Positions 26,115-34,510 of a stretch of DNA of 64,000 bases are shown one piece after another. Source of the stretch: Chloroflexota bacterium (GTDB lineage: Bacteria > Chloroflexota > Anaerolineae > Anaerolineales > Villigracilaceae). Location: the NCBI GenBank assembly GCA_016234485.1, contig JACRBL010000023.1, forward strand, positions 40,948-104,947. The letters run 5' to 3'. Numbering within the stretch: position 1 is the stretch's first letter; each line of letters opens with the position of its first letter. The position numbers and the translations under genes are program-made. A model generated the notes under the pieces. The model ran no database searches and was not told the origin of the DNA. It was given only the letters and a program-made list of their open reading frames with translations.

Positions 26115-26893
26115 AACGTGGCGGCGTAATCTGGTCCTGGTTCTGGATGATTTTGGGCATCCTTTATTTCTTCCTGCCGCTTTTGGCAACGTTCATCTTT
26201 TCCCTTAAAGCCGTCAAGGATGTTTATAGCTTTAAGGCCTACGTGAATGTTTTTAACGACCCTGCCTTTCAACTTCGGTTCCCTGCCTCCATTCTATGGT
26301 CGGTTCTGACGATTATTGCGGCCATTCTGATCTTTGTCCCCACGGCGTATTGGGTGCGCCTGAAGGTGCCCAAGGCCCGCCCTGTGGTGGAATTGATCAC
26401 ATTGTTGCCTTTCGTGGTTCCTGCCATCGTATACGTTTTTGGCCTGGTCCGCACTTATAGCCAGCCGCCGCTTTTGATCGTGAACAGCCCCGCTCTGCTT
26501 GTGGCGGGATACACGATTTTGTCCATGCCTTACATGTATCGCGCCATTGACACCGGCCTGCGCGCCATTGACGTGCAGACCTTGACCGAGGCCGCGCAAA
26601 GCCTTGGCGCGGGATGGGGAACCATCCTGTTTCGCGTCATCTTTCCGAATGTGCGCGTTTCCATCCTTAGCGGCGCTTTCCTGAGTTTTGCCATTGTGAT
26701 GGGCGAATATACCCTGGCGCAATATCTTGCCAAGCCGGCCTTTGCTCCCTACATTGCCTTGCTCATCCAGAATAAGGCCTACGAGCCTGCGGCCGCCACG
26801 ATCATCAGTTTTACGCTGATCTGGGCATGTATGGGCATCATTCAGGTCATTGGCGGTCAAGAGCAGAGCGGACAGATCGCTGGCGGACACTAA
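26111..26893 (+). CDS. ABC transporter permease, PotC-like
   Basis: Second membrane subunit of 260 aa with six hydrophobic segments. The EAA-type loop is TEAAQSLGAGWGTILFRVIFPNV. The ATG at 26111 overlaps the stop of the preceding permease by four bases. The frame is open far upstream, but that region is the other permease read in a different frame, so the overlap start is used. It forms the translocation pore together with the PotB-like subunit. Confidence 0.88.
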   Translation: MKRGGVIWSWFWMILGILYFFLPLLATFIFSLKAVKDVYSFKAYVNVFNDPAFQLRFPASILWSVLTIIAAILIFVPTAYWVRLKVPKARPVVELITLLPFVVPAIVYVFGLVRTYSQPPLLIVNSPALLVAGYTILSMPYMYRAIDTGLRAIDVQTLTEAAQSLGAGWGTILFRVIFPNVRVSILSGAFLSFAIVMGEYTLAQYLAKPAFAPYIALLIQNKAYEPAAATIISFTLIWACMGIIQVIGGQEQSGQIAGGH

Positions 26894-26911
26894 CATCCAG
26901 GATAAAACGAC

Positions 26912-27988
26912 ATGAAACATTTGATATTGAAGAACATTTCCAAGGAATACGGCGGCACAACCGTTGTTCGGGATTTCAATCTCGAAATCGAACAAGGCGA
27001 GTTCGTCTCTTTCCTCGGCCCTTCGGGTTGTGGAAAAACGACCACCCTGCGCATGGTGGCTGGATTTGAAATGCCCACCACTGGCACGATCACCATGAAC
27101 GGCGCGGAAATTACCAATAACCCGCCGAATCAGCGCAACGTCGGCATGATCTTTCAGGCCTACGCCCTGTTCCCGAACATGACCGTGGCCCAAAACATCG
27201 GCTTTGGTTTGAAGATCCGCAAAGAGACGGAGTCGGCCATCAAGGAACGCGTGGACGAAATGCTGGCGTTGATCTCGCTGCAGAAGCACGCCAACAAATA
27301 TCCGTATCAACTCTCGGGCGGACAGCAACAGCGCGTAGCGCTAGCCCGCGCGCTCGCCAATCGTCCGCAGGTTCTCCTCCTGGATGAGCCGCTCTCCGCG
27401 TTGGATGCAAAGATCCGCGTTAGTTTGCGCTCTGAGATTCGCGCCATCCAAAAGAAGATGGGCATCACTGCCATCTTCGTCACGCACGATCAGGAGGAAG
27501 CGCTTTCCATCTCTGATCGCATCGTTGTCATGTACGAAGGCAGGATCGAGCAAGTTGGCACGCCCTTCCAGGTCTACAACTTCCCTGAGACCAATTTCGT
27601 TGCCAACTTTGTCGGCACGTTGAACAGCGCGGAAGCCGAAGTGGTCGATTCTGCTCAGGGCTTGCTCAACATGGATGGCATCCAATTCAAGACCAGCCAG
27701 GAGGAAATGAAAGGCCGTTCCACGGGCGACAAGATTCGCATGTCCATTCGCCCCGAGCGCCTCAGTTTCGCGGCCGAACTCAAGAAGGATAACGTGCTGG
27801 ATTGCGTCATTGAGAATATTACCTTCCTCGGCTCGGTCGTCCGCATCCAGGTGAAGATCGGCAATGCCAGGTTCAATATGGATACCTTCAACAACCCATT
27901 CCTCGAACTGCCAAAGATCGGCGATAAGAGTCAGGTCACATGCTCGCAGGAAGCCGTATTGGTCTACTCTGGCGAAGCCACGGCTTGA
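26912..27988 (+). CDS. ABC transporter ATP-binding protein, PotA/FbpC-like
   Basis: ATPase of 358 aa powering the importer. Walker A is GPSGCGKTT (36-44), the signature is LSGGQQQRVALARAL, Walker B is VLLLDEPLSALD, and the switch His is in VTHDQEEAL. A C-terminal TOBE domain follows (IRMSIRPERLSF and later strands), as in the polyamine/iron/sulfate importer group. It starts 18 bp after the second permease and closes the operon; a strong hairpin follows. Confidence 0.92.
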   Translation: MKHLILKNISKEYGGTTVVRDFNLEIEQGEFVSFLGPSGCGKTTTLRMVAGFEMPTTGTITMNGAEITNNPPNQRNVGMIFQAYALFPNMTVAQNIGFGLKIRKETESAIKERVDEMLALISLQKHANKYPYQLSGGQQQRVALARALANRPQVLLLDEPLSALDAKIRVSLRSEIRAIQKKMGITAIFVTHDQEEALSISDRIVVMYEGRIEQVGTPFQVYNFPETNFVANFVGTLNSAEAEVVDSAQGLLNMDGIQFKTSQEEMKGRSTGDKIRMSIRPERLSFAAELKKDNVLDCVIENITFLGSVVRIQVKIGNARFNMDTFNNPFLELPKIGDKSQVTCSQEAVLVYSGEATA

Positions 27989-28017
27989 TGCCTTAAAACT
28001 AACCAACGAGACAAATC

Positions 28018-28053
28018 AAAACCTCCCCCGCGCAATCCCGTCGGGGGAGGTTT
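28018..28053. terminator. Bidirectional terminator between ABC operon and pit
   Basis: Stem AAACCTCCCCCG paired with CGGGGGAGGTTT across an 11-base loop. It sits between the converging ATPase and phosphate transporter genes, with short T runs on either side in the appropriate strand. Confidence 0.8.
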
Positions 28054-28071
28054 CGATTCCGAAGCGAAATG

Positions 28072-29058
28072 CTATTTCAAAACCATGTCGAGCAAATAGT
28101 AGACGCCGGCCGCGATCAGCGCCGACACGGGAATCGTCAGCCCCCACGTGACCAGAATCTCCTGCGCCACGCCCCAGCGGACCTTGTTGGCGCGTTCGGC
28201 CGTCCCAACGCCCATGATGGCGGAGCTGACCACCTGGGTTGTGCTGACCGGCCCACCGATGAGCGACGCGCCCAAAATGACGGCTGACGAGGCCATTTGG
28301 GCGGCGAATCCATCCACCGGGCGGATCTTGTAAAACTTCCCGCCCAGCGTGCGGATCAACTTCCAGCCGCCCAGCGCCGTGCCGAGTCCGATCATCAGCG
28401 CGCAGGCCGCGATGACCCAAAGCGGGACGGTGAAGGTGGCGAGATTGCCGCTGATGACCAGGGCCAGCGTGATCAACCCCATCGTCTTTTGCGCGTCATT
28501 CGTGCCGTGGCTGAGGGCCAGCGCCACCGCCGTGACGACCTGACTGCGGCGGAAGAAGTTATTGATCTGCGGCGTGGCGTTCCATGAGAGCAGGATGGTT
28601 GCCCGCAAAATGAGGTACCCCGCGGCAAATCCGATTAGAGGGGAGGCGAACAGGGCAATCAGAATCTTCTCCATGCCGCCGAGGTGAATGGCCTGCCAGC
28701 CCGCGCCGACAATCACTGCGCCGATGAAGCCACCGATCAGTGTGTGCGAAGAACTGCTGGGGATGCCTAGATACCAGGTGAGAAGGTTCCAGAAGATTGC
28801 CGCGGCCAGTGCCGCCACCAAAACCTGTTCATTGATCGCGTTGGCCGCCACGATCTCATCGCCGATGGTTTTGGCGACTGCCACCCCAAAAATGAAGGGA
28901 CCGAAAAAATTTGCCAGCGCCGTGATGCCCAGCGCCAGACGCGGCGAAAGCGCTCGCGAAGAGATCATGGTCGCCACGATATTGCTCGAATCGTGGATGC
29001 CGTTCAAAAAGTCGAAGGCCAATGCCAGGGCAATGACCGTAATGGTGATGACATCCAT
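28072..29058 (-). CDS. pit: Inorganic phosphate transporter, PiT family
   Basis: Membrane protein of 328 aa with about ten hydrophobic segments. The two inverted PiT signature sequences are visible: FDFLNGIHDSSNIVAT (about 14-29) and ALSHGTNDAQKTMG (about 189-202), both variants of the GANDVANA motif that forms the sodium- or proton-coupled phosphate site. IPSSSSHTLIGG and GPVSTTQVVSSA are further repeats of the fold. It starts three bases downstream of the DUF47 gene, the usual pairing for a constitutive, metal-phosphate importing transporter. Confidence 0.92.
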   Translation of the reverse strand: MDVITITVIALALAFDFLNGIHDSSNIVATMISSRALSPRLALGITALANFFGPFIFGVAVAKTIGDEIVAANAINEQVLVAALAAAIFWNLLTWYLGIPSSSSHTLIGGFIGAVIVGAGWQAIHLGGMEKILIALFASPLIGFAAGYLILRATILLSWNATPQINNFFRRSQVVTAVALALSHGTNDAQKTMGLITLALVISGNLATFTVPLWVIAACALMIGLGTALGGWKLIRTLGGKFYKIRPVDGFAAQMASSAVILGASLIGGPVSTTQVVSSAIMGVGTAERANKVRWGVAQEILVTWGLTIPVSALIAAGVYYLLDMVLK

Positions 29059-29061
29059 GGG

Positions 29062-29682
29062 TTACGCGATCTTCACGACGATGTCGGCGATCAGGTTGGC
29101 GGCCTCGTCGCCGCGGTCGGCCGCGTTGCTCAGGTGTCGGTACACTTCGCGCATCTTCAACATCCGCACCACTTGTTGCAAGTCATCAACCTCGCGGAAA
29201 AGGTCGGCCAGGGCCTCGCGATACACGCCCTCCACGCGGTTTTCGAGCGCCTTGGCGCGTTGCGCGTGTTCGCTCGAAACGCCAGGATGATTCTCCAGGC
29301 GGTCCACGGCCAAAAGCAACTCGTAGGCCGCGTCGCGCAGGAGCGAGGCGATTCGTTGCATGTGGGAGGTCGGCTCCACTTTTAGGATCTCCATCTCGCT
29401 GACCGTGCTGTAGGCATAGTCAATCACGTCGTCAATGGCGCGCGAAAGTGCGAACAGGTCTTCGCGGTCAAAAGGCGTGACGAAGGTGCGGTTCAACTCG
29501 TCAATGAAGATGCGGCGGACCTCATCGGCCTCTTTTTCTTTGGTCGTCAAAAGCGTGGACGCGGCCGGGTCGCGGGTGGTCAGATATTGTGTGAGCGCGT
29601 CCATGCCCTCCAGCGTCAAGGACGCCTGATCGTGGATCAACTTGATGAAAATATTTTGTCGTTTTTGAAACCAGTTACGCAT
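29062..29682 (-). CDS. DUF47/PhoU-like phosphate transport regulator
   Basis: All-helical protein of 206 aa of the DUF47 (TIGR00153) family, which is PhoU-like and usually adjacent to pit genes. EKEADEVRRIFIDELNRTFVTPFDREDLFALSRAIDDVIDYAYS is the diagnostic region (about 50-95), with the acidic E..D...D metal-binding pattern. A strong AAAGGAG site precedes the ATG at 29682. It probably tunes the PiT transporter encoded three bases downstream. Confidence 0.9.
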   Translation of the reverse strand: MRNWFQKRQNIFIKLIHDQASLTLEGMDALTQYLTTRDPAASTLLTTKEKEADEVRRIFIDELNRTFVTPFDREDLFALSRAIDDVIDYAYSTVSEMEILKVEPTSHMQRIASLLRDAAYELLLAVDRLENHPGVSSEHAQRAKALENRVEGVYREALADLFREVDDLQQVVRMLKMREVYRHLSNAADRGDEAANLIADIVVKIA

Positions 29683-29816
29683 GAAATCTCCTTTTGCATG
29701 ATTGTACTCCCACAGGTAAAACTACGTATTGCTATGTTTTTCTTAACCTGACCATTACAAATCATTCCACCAGCATTAGCGCTGACTTTGTATAATGGAA
29801 ATAAAATAGGTCAAGC

Positions 29817-30026
29817 ATGAAACCTTACTATTCGCTGGTATTGCTCCATCAGTTTGTCCTGTCCCTGCTTGCGCGCGACATTAATAAGCGGGAATATCTA
29901 ATTTACCTTTGGCGCGAGCAATTCACGCGCAGGCAGGAAAATCCAACGAACCGTCTCCCATATCCATTCGGCCACGAGCGCTACGAAGAAAACCCCGACA
30001 GATTATCGTTCCTTTTGGAAATCTAG
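29817..30026 (+). CDS. Possible small protein, unknown
   Basis: Reading frame of 69 aa in the 350-bp gap between the DUF47 gene and the LuxR-type regulator. It has a TATAAT at 29791-29796 and AGGTCA before the ATG, but no good -35 box. The sequence is rich in Arg, Tyr and Leu, matches no family I know and has no clear domain. It could equally be chance coding. The rest of the gap holds only the DUF47 leader. Confidence 0.3.
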   Translation: MKPYYSLVLLHQFVLSLLARDINKREYLIYLWREQFTRRQENPTNRLPYPFGHERYEENPDRLSFLLEI

Positions 30027-30033
30027 TTTTTTT

Positions 30034-30690
30034 CTACCTCGCTCTCTCCACAATTCCCCTCTGCCAGGCGTAGACGGCCACCTGCGTGCGGTCGGCCAGG
30101 TGGAGTTTGCTGAGGATGTTGCTGACGTGTCCCTTCACCGTGTTTTCGGTGATGAATAGTTTTCCAGCGATCTGATTGTTGGATAGGCCGTTTGCGATCA
30201 ATTTCAACACATCCAACTCGCGCTCGGTGAGTTCGGCGAACAGTTGCGGGTCTTCGCCGTCACCGCCGCGGATGTTTTGCAGGACGCGCGCCGCCACGCG
30301 CGGGTGCAGGGTCACTTCTCCCTGCACGGCGCGATGCAGGGCTTCGGCCAGTTTCTCCATTTTCATATCTTTCAAAATGTACGAGATCGCGCCCGCCTTA
30401 AGTGTGGGGAAGATGTGCGCGTCTTCGTGATAGGAGGTCAGCGCCACCACCTGCGTGCGCGGGCTGATCTGTTTGACGCGGCGTGTCGTCTCGATGCCGT
30501 CCATGCCAGGCATGATGATGTCCATCAACACCACGTCGGGGATATGCTCCGCGACGAGTTGGATGGCCTCCTCGCCCGAGCCCGCCTCGCCGACCACCTG
30601 AAATTCGGGCAGGGTCTCCAAATAGGAGCGAATGCCGTTGCGGACAACTTCGTGGTCGTCAACGATCAGGATGGAGATTGTTTTACTCAT
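30034..30690 (-). CDS. NarL/LuxR-family response regulator
   Basis: Response regulator of 218 aa. The receiver domain has DDHE at 11-14, phospho-acceptor Asp57 in VVLMDIIMPGMDG and the Lys in YILKDMKMEK. The C-terminal LuxR-type HTH (about 150-212) reads LTERELDVLKLIANGLSNNQIAGKLFITENTVKGHVSNILSKL as consecutive helices. It overlaps the sensor kinase gene by four bases (ATGA), so the two form a cognate pair. Confidence 0.92.
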   Translation of the reverse strand: MSKTISILIVDDHEVVRNGIRSYLETLPEFQVVGEAGSGEEAIQLVAEHIPDVVLMDIIMPGMDGIETTRRVKQISPRTQVVALTSYHEDAHIFPTLKAGAISYILKDMKMEKLAEALHRAVQGEVTLHPRVAARVLQNIRGGDGEDPQLFAELTERELDVLKLIANGLSNNQIAGKLFITENTVKGHVSNILSKLHLADRTQVAVYAWQRGIVERAR

Positions 30691-33600
30691 GTTGGCCTTC
30701 TTTCGGAATTGGGAGAAATCGGAACATAAAGAATGATGCGGGTTCCCACACCCGTCTGACTCTCGAATTTAATTTTACCTGCCACGCTTTCCACGCGTTC
30801 GCGCATGGAGCGCAGACCCAGCCCGCTGAGACCCGATTGCGAATCGAAGCCGCGGCCGTTGTCCGCGATGATGACTTCGATACGATCGGGACGGTAGGCG
30901 AGTTCCACGTCCACGCGGCTGGCCTGGCTGTGACGCGCCACATTCGCCAACGCTTCCTGAATGACGCGGTAGATGGCCTGCTCCACTTTCAAATCCAGCG
31001 GGCGCGGCGCTTCGATCTTCACGTCAGTGGCGATATCGTTGCGCGTTTCCCATTCAAAGACGTATTCGCGCACCGTGATTGGCAAGCCCTTTTCCATCAG
31101 CGCGGCTGGATGCATTTCCTGGATGAGGAAGGTCAGTTCCTGAATCACTTCGGCCACGAGGTTTTCCGCTTCGAGCAGGTGACGATGCGCGGCGGGGCTT
31201 CCCTGCGGCAGGCCGTTCACCGTCCCCAGTTGGGCGAGGGCCGCGAAGGCTTTTTGCTTGGCGCTGTCGTGCAGGTCGCGCGCCAGGCGGTTGCGTTCCT
31301 CCACCACCGCGAGTTCTTTGGTGCGCTCGAAGAGTTTTTCCATTTCGCTGGTGCGCGCCTTCACCAACGATTCCAGCTCGCGGTTGCGGCTCTCGGCCCG
31401 ACGGAGTCGCAGGCGGTAAGCGCCGAGGATCAGCAACCCCAGCCCAAGTCCAAGAGGGATGCGGAATTGAGTCGTCTCCCAAAAGGGCGGGATGACCGTC
31501 ACCGAAATCGCGAGCGGGTCGTCGTTCCAGACGCCGTCGCTGTTGGAGGCTTTTAAGAGCAGGGTGTACGCGCCGCCTGGCAGGTTGGTGTAGCGGCCGT
31601 CGTATTTGGCGCCGAGGTAGCGCCAGTCTTCGTCGAAGCCTTCGAGTTTGTAGGCGTATTGGTTGCGCTCGCTGGCGGTGAAGCCCAGCGCCACGAACTC
31701 GAACTCGAATGAGTTTTGCGGCGACTGCAACGTGATGGACTCGATGACTTCGGTCGGCGTGTCGGCGTGGATGGGTTCGCCGTCAATTGTGAGCGAGGTG
31801 AGCGTCACGGGCGGGACGTATTTGCTATCGGAAATATTTTCGGGGCGCAAGACGTTGAGTCCGTTGCTAGAACCGAAATACATGGTTCCGTCTTGCGAGC
31901 GGGCGTAGCCGTTGGGGTTGAACTCCATGCTGCCGAGGCCATCGCTAACGTAAAAATTTTGGAAGGCGCGGAAGGATGGGATGAAGCGCGAGAGGCCGTG
32001 GTTTGCGCTCAGCCACAACGCGCTGTCGTCGTCTTCGAGAATGCCATAGACCACGCTGTTGGCGAGGCCGTCTTTTTCGGTGAAGGCTTCGAAGGTTTCG
32101 GCGGTCGCGTTAAAGCGATTCAAGCCGCCGCCGCCCGTCGCGATCCATAGCGTCCCTTTCGTGTCGCGATAAATGGCATAGACGGTATTGTGGCTGATGT
32201 TGCCGCTCGCGCCAGAGGCCGTGTGATAACGCTTCAACTCGTGCGTGTTCAGGTCGTAGCGGAACAGTCCGCTTTCGAGCGTGCCAAACCAGAGGACGTT
32301 CGAGGCGTCCAGCCACAGCGCCTGGACGCGGCCATTGAACCCGGCAAGCGCCTCGGGTTGGAAAAGACCCCGCGTCCGATCGAACCGACCGAGGCCGTTC
32401 TCCGTCCCCAGCCACATCTGCCCCGACGCGTCTTCGGCCATCGCGTAGACCGTGCCAGGCCAGGCCTGCATCGCGTCGGTGGGATGGTTTTGTGCTTGGC
32501 CCGTGGTCGGATTCAGTATGCTCAGGTGGTTATCCGCGCCGACCCATAACTGCCCGTCGGAATCGGTGAAGATAGACCAAACCTGATCGCCCGCCAGTGA
32601 ATTGGGATTTTCGGGATCGTGCCTGAAGTGGGAAAAGTCACCCGTGGACGGGTCGAAGAGATTCAATCCACCGCCAAACGTACCGACCCACACGCGTCCG
32701 CGCGCGTCCACGTGAATGGGGAAGACGAAGTTACTGCTAAGGCTGGCGGGATTGTTCTTGTCGTTGCGGAAGAGCGCGAAACGATCTTCGGTGGGTTCGC
32801 GTTTGTTGAGACCGCCGCCATACGCGCCGATCCACAACACGCCGCCGCGATCTTCGTAAATGCTCAAGACCGATTCGGCGCTGAGGCTATCCGAGATGGC
32901 GGGGTCGTGGACGAAATGCAAAAACTCTCCCGCCGCGCCCAAATAGAGTTCCAGCGCGCGCGCGGAGCCGACCCACAAATTCCCAGCCGAGTCTACGAAC
33001 AGGGAATGAATTTGATTATCTATCAGCGACGTATCGCGCGACGGATTATTTTGCAGGCATTGCGCCGTGCCGTCGCGAGGGTCGAGACGCGAGAGTCCGT
33101 TCGAGGTGCCGATCCAGATCATGCCGTCGGCGCCTGCCGCGAGCGATGTAATTCTGGCCGAGCAAATGCGCTCGCGTCCCACGGTGGAGATCGGGTAGCG
33201 GACGAAGGAATGTGATTGCGTCAAGTAGCGGTTCAGCCCATCGCCTTTTGTGCCGACCCAGATATTCCCTTTCGAATCGCCCACGATGGCGCTGATCTCG
33301 TCGCCGCTGATCGTGGATGGGGAGTCGGGGTTACTGCGGACGTGCGTGACTACTCCCGCGGTTGGGTCGAGCCAGTCGAGGCCGTCCTCCGTTCCAACCC
33401 AAATGATGCCGCGCTCGTCTTCGTAAATCGCGTTGATGGTATTGGATGAAAGGCTGGTGGGGTCGCTCGACTCGCTGTTCGGCTCCATGCCAACGGGGTC
33501 GGACAGGTCGTGGGTGTAGTGGATAAAGCGTCCCGTTTGCGGGTCGTAGCGGTTTAGGCCGCCCAGGCGAGTTCCCACCCAAAGGTTGCCGGCGCGATCC

Positions 33601-34019
33601 TCGTAGAGCGCGTTGATCCAGCGGTCGCTGATGCTGAAGGGGTCTTCGGGATTGGGCTTGAACACTTTGAACGTGCGGCCATCGTAGCGGTTCAACCCGT
33701 CTTCCGTGCCAAACCAGAGGAAGCCGCGCCGATCTTGCAAAATAGCGTGGACGGAACTCTGCGAGAGTCCCTCCTCGAGACCGAGACGCGCGAACCGAAA
33801 AGTCTGCCCAGGCCACTCGGTCGGTTCCGCTTTTTGGACGGGGGAGGCGGACGCGAACGTGGATGCCGACGCGAACGCTGACGCGGACGCTGACGCGGAC
33901 GCGTCGAGTTGGCCGCGCCCGCGTCCCGTCGAGATGGAGGCGGGGGCGAATCCGAAACAGAAGATGAGGAGCAGGGCGATGCTCAGAGAAAGTCGGCGGA
34001 CGCGCATGAGGTTGGTCAT
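30687..34019 (-). CDS. Two-component sensor with double beta-propeller, Y_Y_Y domain and HisKA_3 kinase
   Basis: Large sensor of about 1110 aa. After a signal/anchor segment and a low-complexity Ser/Ala tract (40-60), about 14 reg_prop blades follow, each with W.GT..GL.R.D (for example LWFGTEDGLNRYDG, LWVGTRLGGLNRYD), enough for two seven-bladed propellers. A Y_Y_Y domain (YKLEGFDEDWRYLG) precedes a TM near 845-865, then a coiled coil, HisKA_3 with the phospho-His in RLARDLHDSAKQ (about 915) and HATPase (IADNGRGFD, GLGLRSM). The ATG at 34019 lies downstream of a TATAAT box, which excludes the in-frame start at 34067. Family members often sense extracellular glycans; ligand unknown here. Confidence 0.92.
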   Translation of the reverse strand: MTNLMRVRRLSLSIALLLIFCFGFAPASISTGRGRGQLDASASASASAFASASTFASASPVQKAEPTEWPGQTFRFARLGLEEGLSQSSVHAILQDRRGFLWFGTEDGLNRYDGRTFKVFKPNPEDPFSISDRWINALYEDRAGNLWVGTRLGGLNRYDPQTGRFIHYTHDLSDPVGMEPNSESSDPTSLSSNTINAIYEDERGIIWVGTEDGLDWLDPTAGVVTHVRSNPDSPSTISGDEISAIVGDSKGNIWVGTKGDGLNRYLTQSHSFVRYPISTVGRERICSARITSLAAGADGMIWIGTSNGLSRLDPRDGTAQCLQNNPSRDTSLIDNQIHSLFVDSAGNLWVGSARALELYLGAAGEFLHFVHDPAISDSLSAESVLSIYEDRGGVLWIGAYGGGLNKREPTEDRFALFRNDKNNPASLSSNFVFPIHVDARGRVWVGTFGGGLNLFDPSTGDFSHFRHDPENPNSLAGDQVWSIFTDSDGQLWVGADNHLSILNPTTGQAQNHPTDAMQAWPGTVYAMAEDASGQMWLGTENGLGRFDRTRGLFQPEALAGFNGRVQALWLDASNVLWFGTLESGLFRYDLNTHELKRYHTASGASGNISHNTVYAIYRDTKGTLWIATGGGGLNRFNATAETFEAFTEKDGLANSVVYGILEDDDSALWLSANHGLSRFIPSFRAFQNFYVSDGLGSMEFNPNGYARSQDGTMYFGSSNGLNVLRPENISDSKYVPPVTLTSLTIDGEPIHADTPTEVIESITLQSPQNSFEFEFVALGFTASERNQYAYKLEGFDEDWRYLGAKYDGRYTNLPGGAYTLLLKASNSDGVWNDDPLAISVTVIPPFWETTQFRIPLGLGLGLLILGAYRLRLRRAESRNRELESLVKARTSEMEKLFERTKELAVVEERNRLARDLHDSAKQKAFAALAQLGTVNGLPQGSPAAHRHLLEAENLVAEVIQELTFLIQEMHPAALMEKGLPITVREYVFEWETRNDIATDVKIEAPRPLDLKVEQAIYRVIQEALANVARHSQASRVDVELAYRPDRIEVIIADNGRGFDSQSGLSGLGLRSMRERVESVAGKIKFESQTGVGTRIILYVPISPNSERRPT

Positions 34020-34037
34020 GATCTGGGTTATTTCAAA

Positions 34038-34062
34038 ATTATAGCGTAGTTGACCATGCCTC
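34038..34062 (-). promoter_or_regulatory. Probable promoter of the propeller sensor/regulator operon
   Basis: On the minus strand TATAAT (34038-34043) lies about 20 bp before the ATG, with TTGAGG about 15-16 bp further upstream. Spacing is a little short, so the -35 is uncertain. Confidence 0.5.
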
Positions 34063-34510
34063 AACACCCCTCCTGCGAGGGGTGTTGCGCTCCTTTAGAG
34101 GGACGCGCTCTCCTTCCGTTGCCTGCGTGGGAAGGCGTTTGAATCAATCCGAGGGAGGGGAACGAAACCCGTTTGCGGAACCGTGGCATAAAAGGCGTTG
34201 ACCTGTATCATGCGGGTAACAAAGCTTTCCGCTGGACAGTGGAATCTTCTCCTCACAGGAAGGCACATCAAAGGAAACCATTTTCGGTGGATTGGCCGGG
34301 AATGGTTTCCGCCCTAAATAGGCATGTTGTTGGAAAGGAGGCTCGCCGCGCTGATTTTCACTTTGTTTTGTAATAGACCTCTTGCAAAAATCTCTCGTGG
34401 CTCACCCAGCAGTTGTACTGCTGGCCGTTCGGCAGTGCAACTGCCGAACAACATCACTACTTATGCAAGATGTCAAATTCCATTTCATAAATTTCAAAGG
34501 AGAAATTGAG
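34062..34510. repeat. Intergenic region with palindromes upstream of the oligopeptide ABC operon
   Basis: About 450 bp without a convincing gene. At 34062-34087 CAACACCCC pairs with GGGGTGTTG. At 34406-34424 CCAGCAGT-tgt-ACTGCTGG, and at 34427-34449 GTTCGGCAG pairs with CTGCCGAAC. The CAGCAGT palindrome recurs at 39778-39798 and 56412-56432. The operon promoter is presumably here, but no pair of boxes stands out. AAAGGAG lies just before the ATG at 34511. Confidence 0.6.

Noticed and set aside
29742..29760. CTTAACCT-N3-CATTACAA as a possible Pho box near the DUF47/pit operon.
   Set aside because: Only one good unit, on the wrong strand relative to the operon, and the motif is defined in other phyla.
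34173..34373. 66-codon frame upstream of the oligopeptide-type binding protein.
   Set aside because: No ribosome-binding site, basic random-looking composition and no family resemblance.
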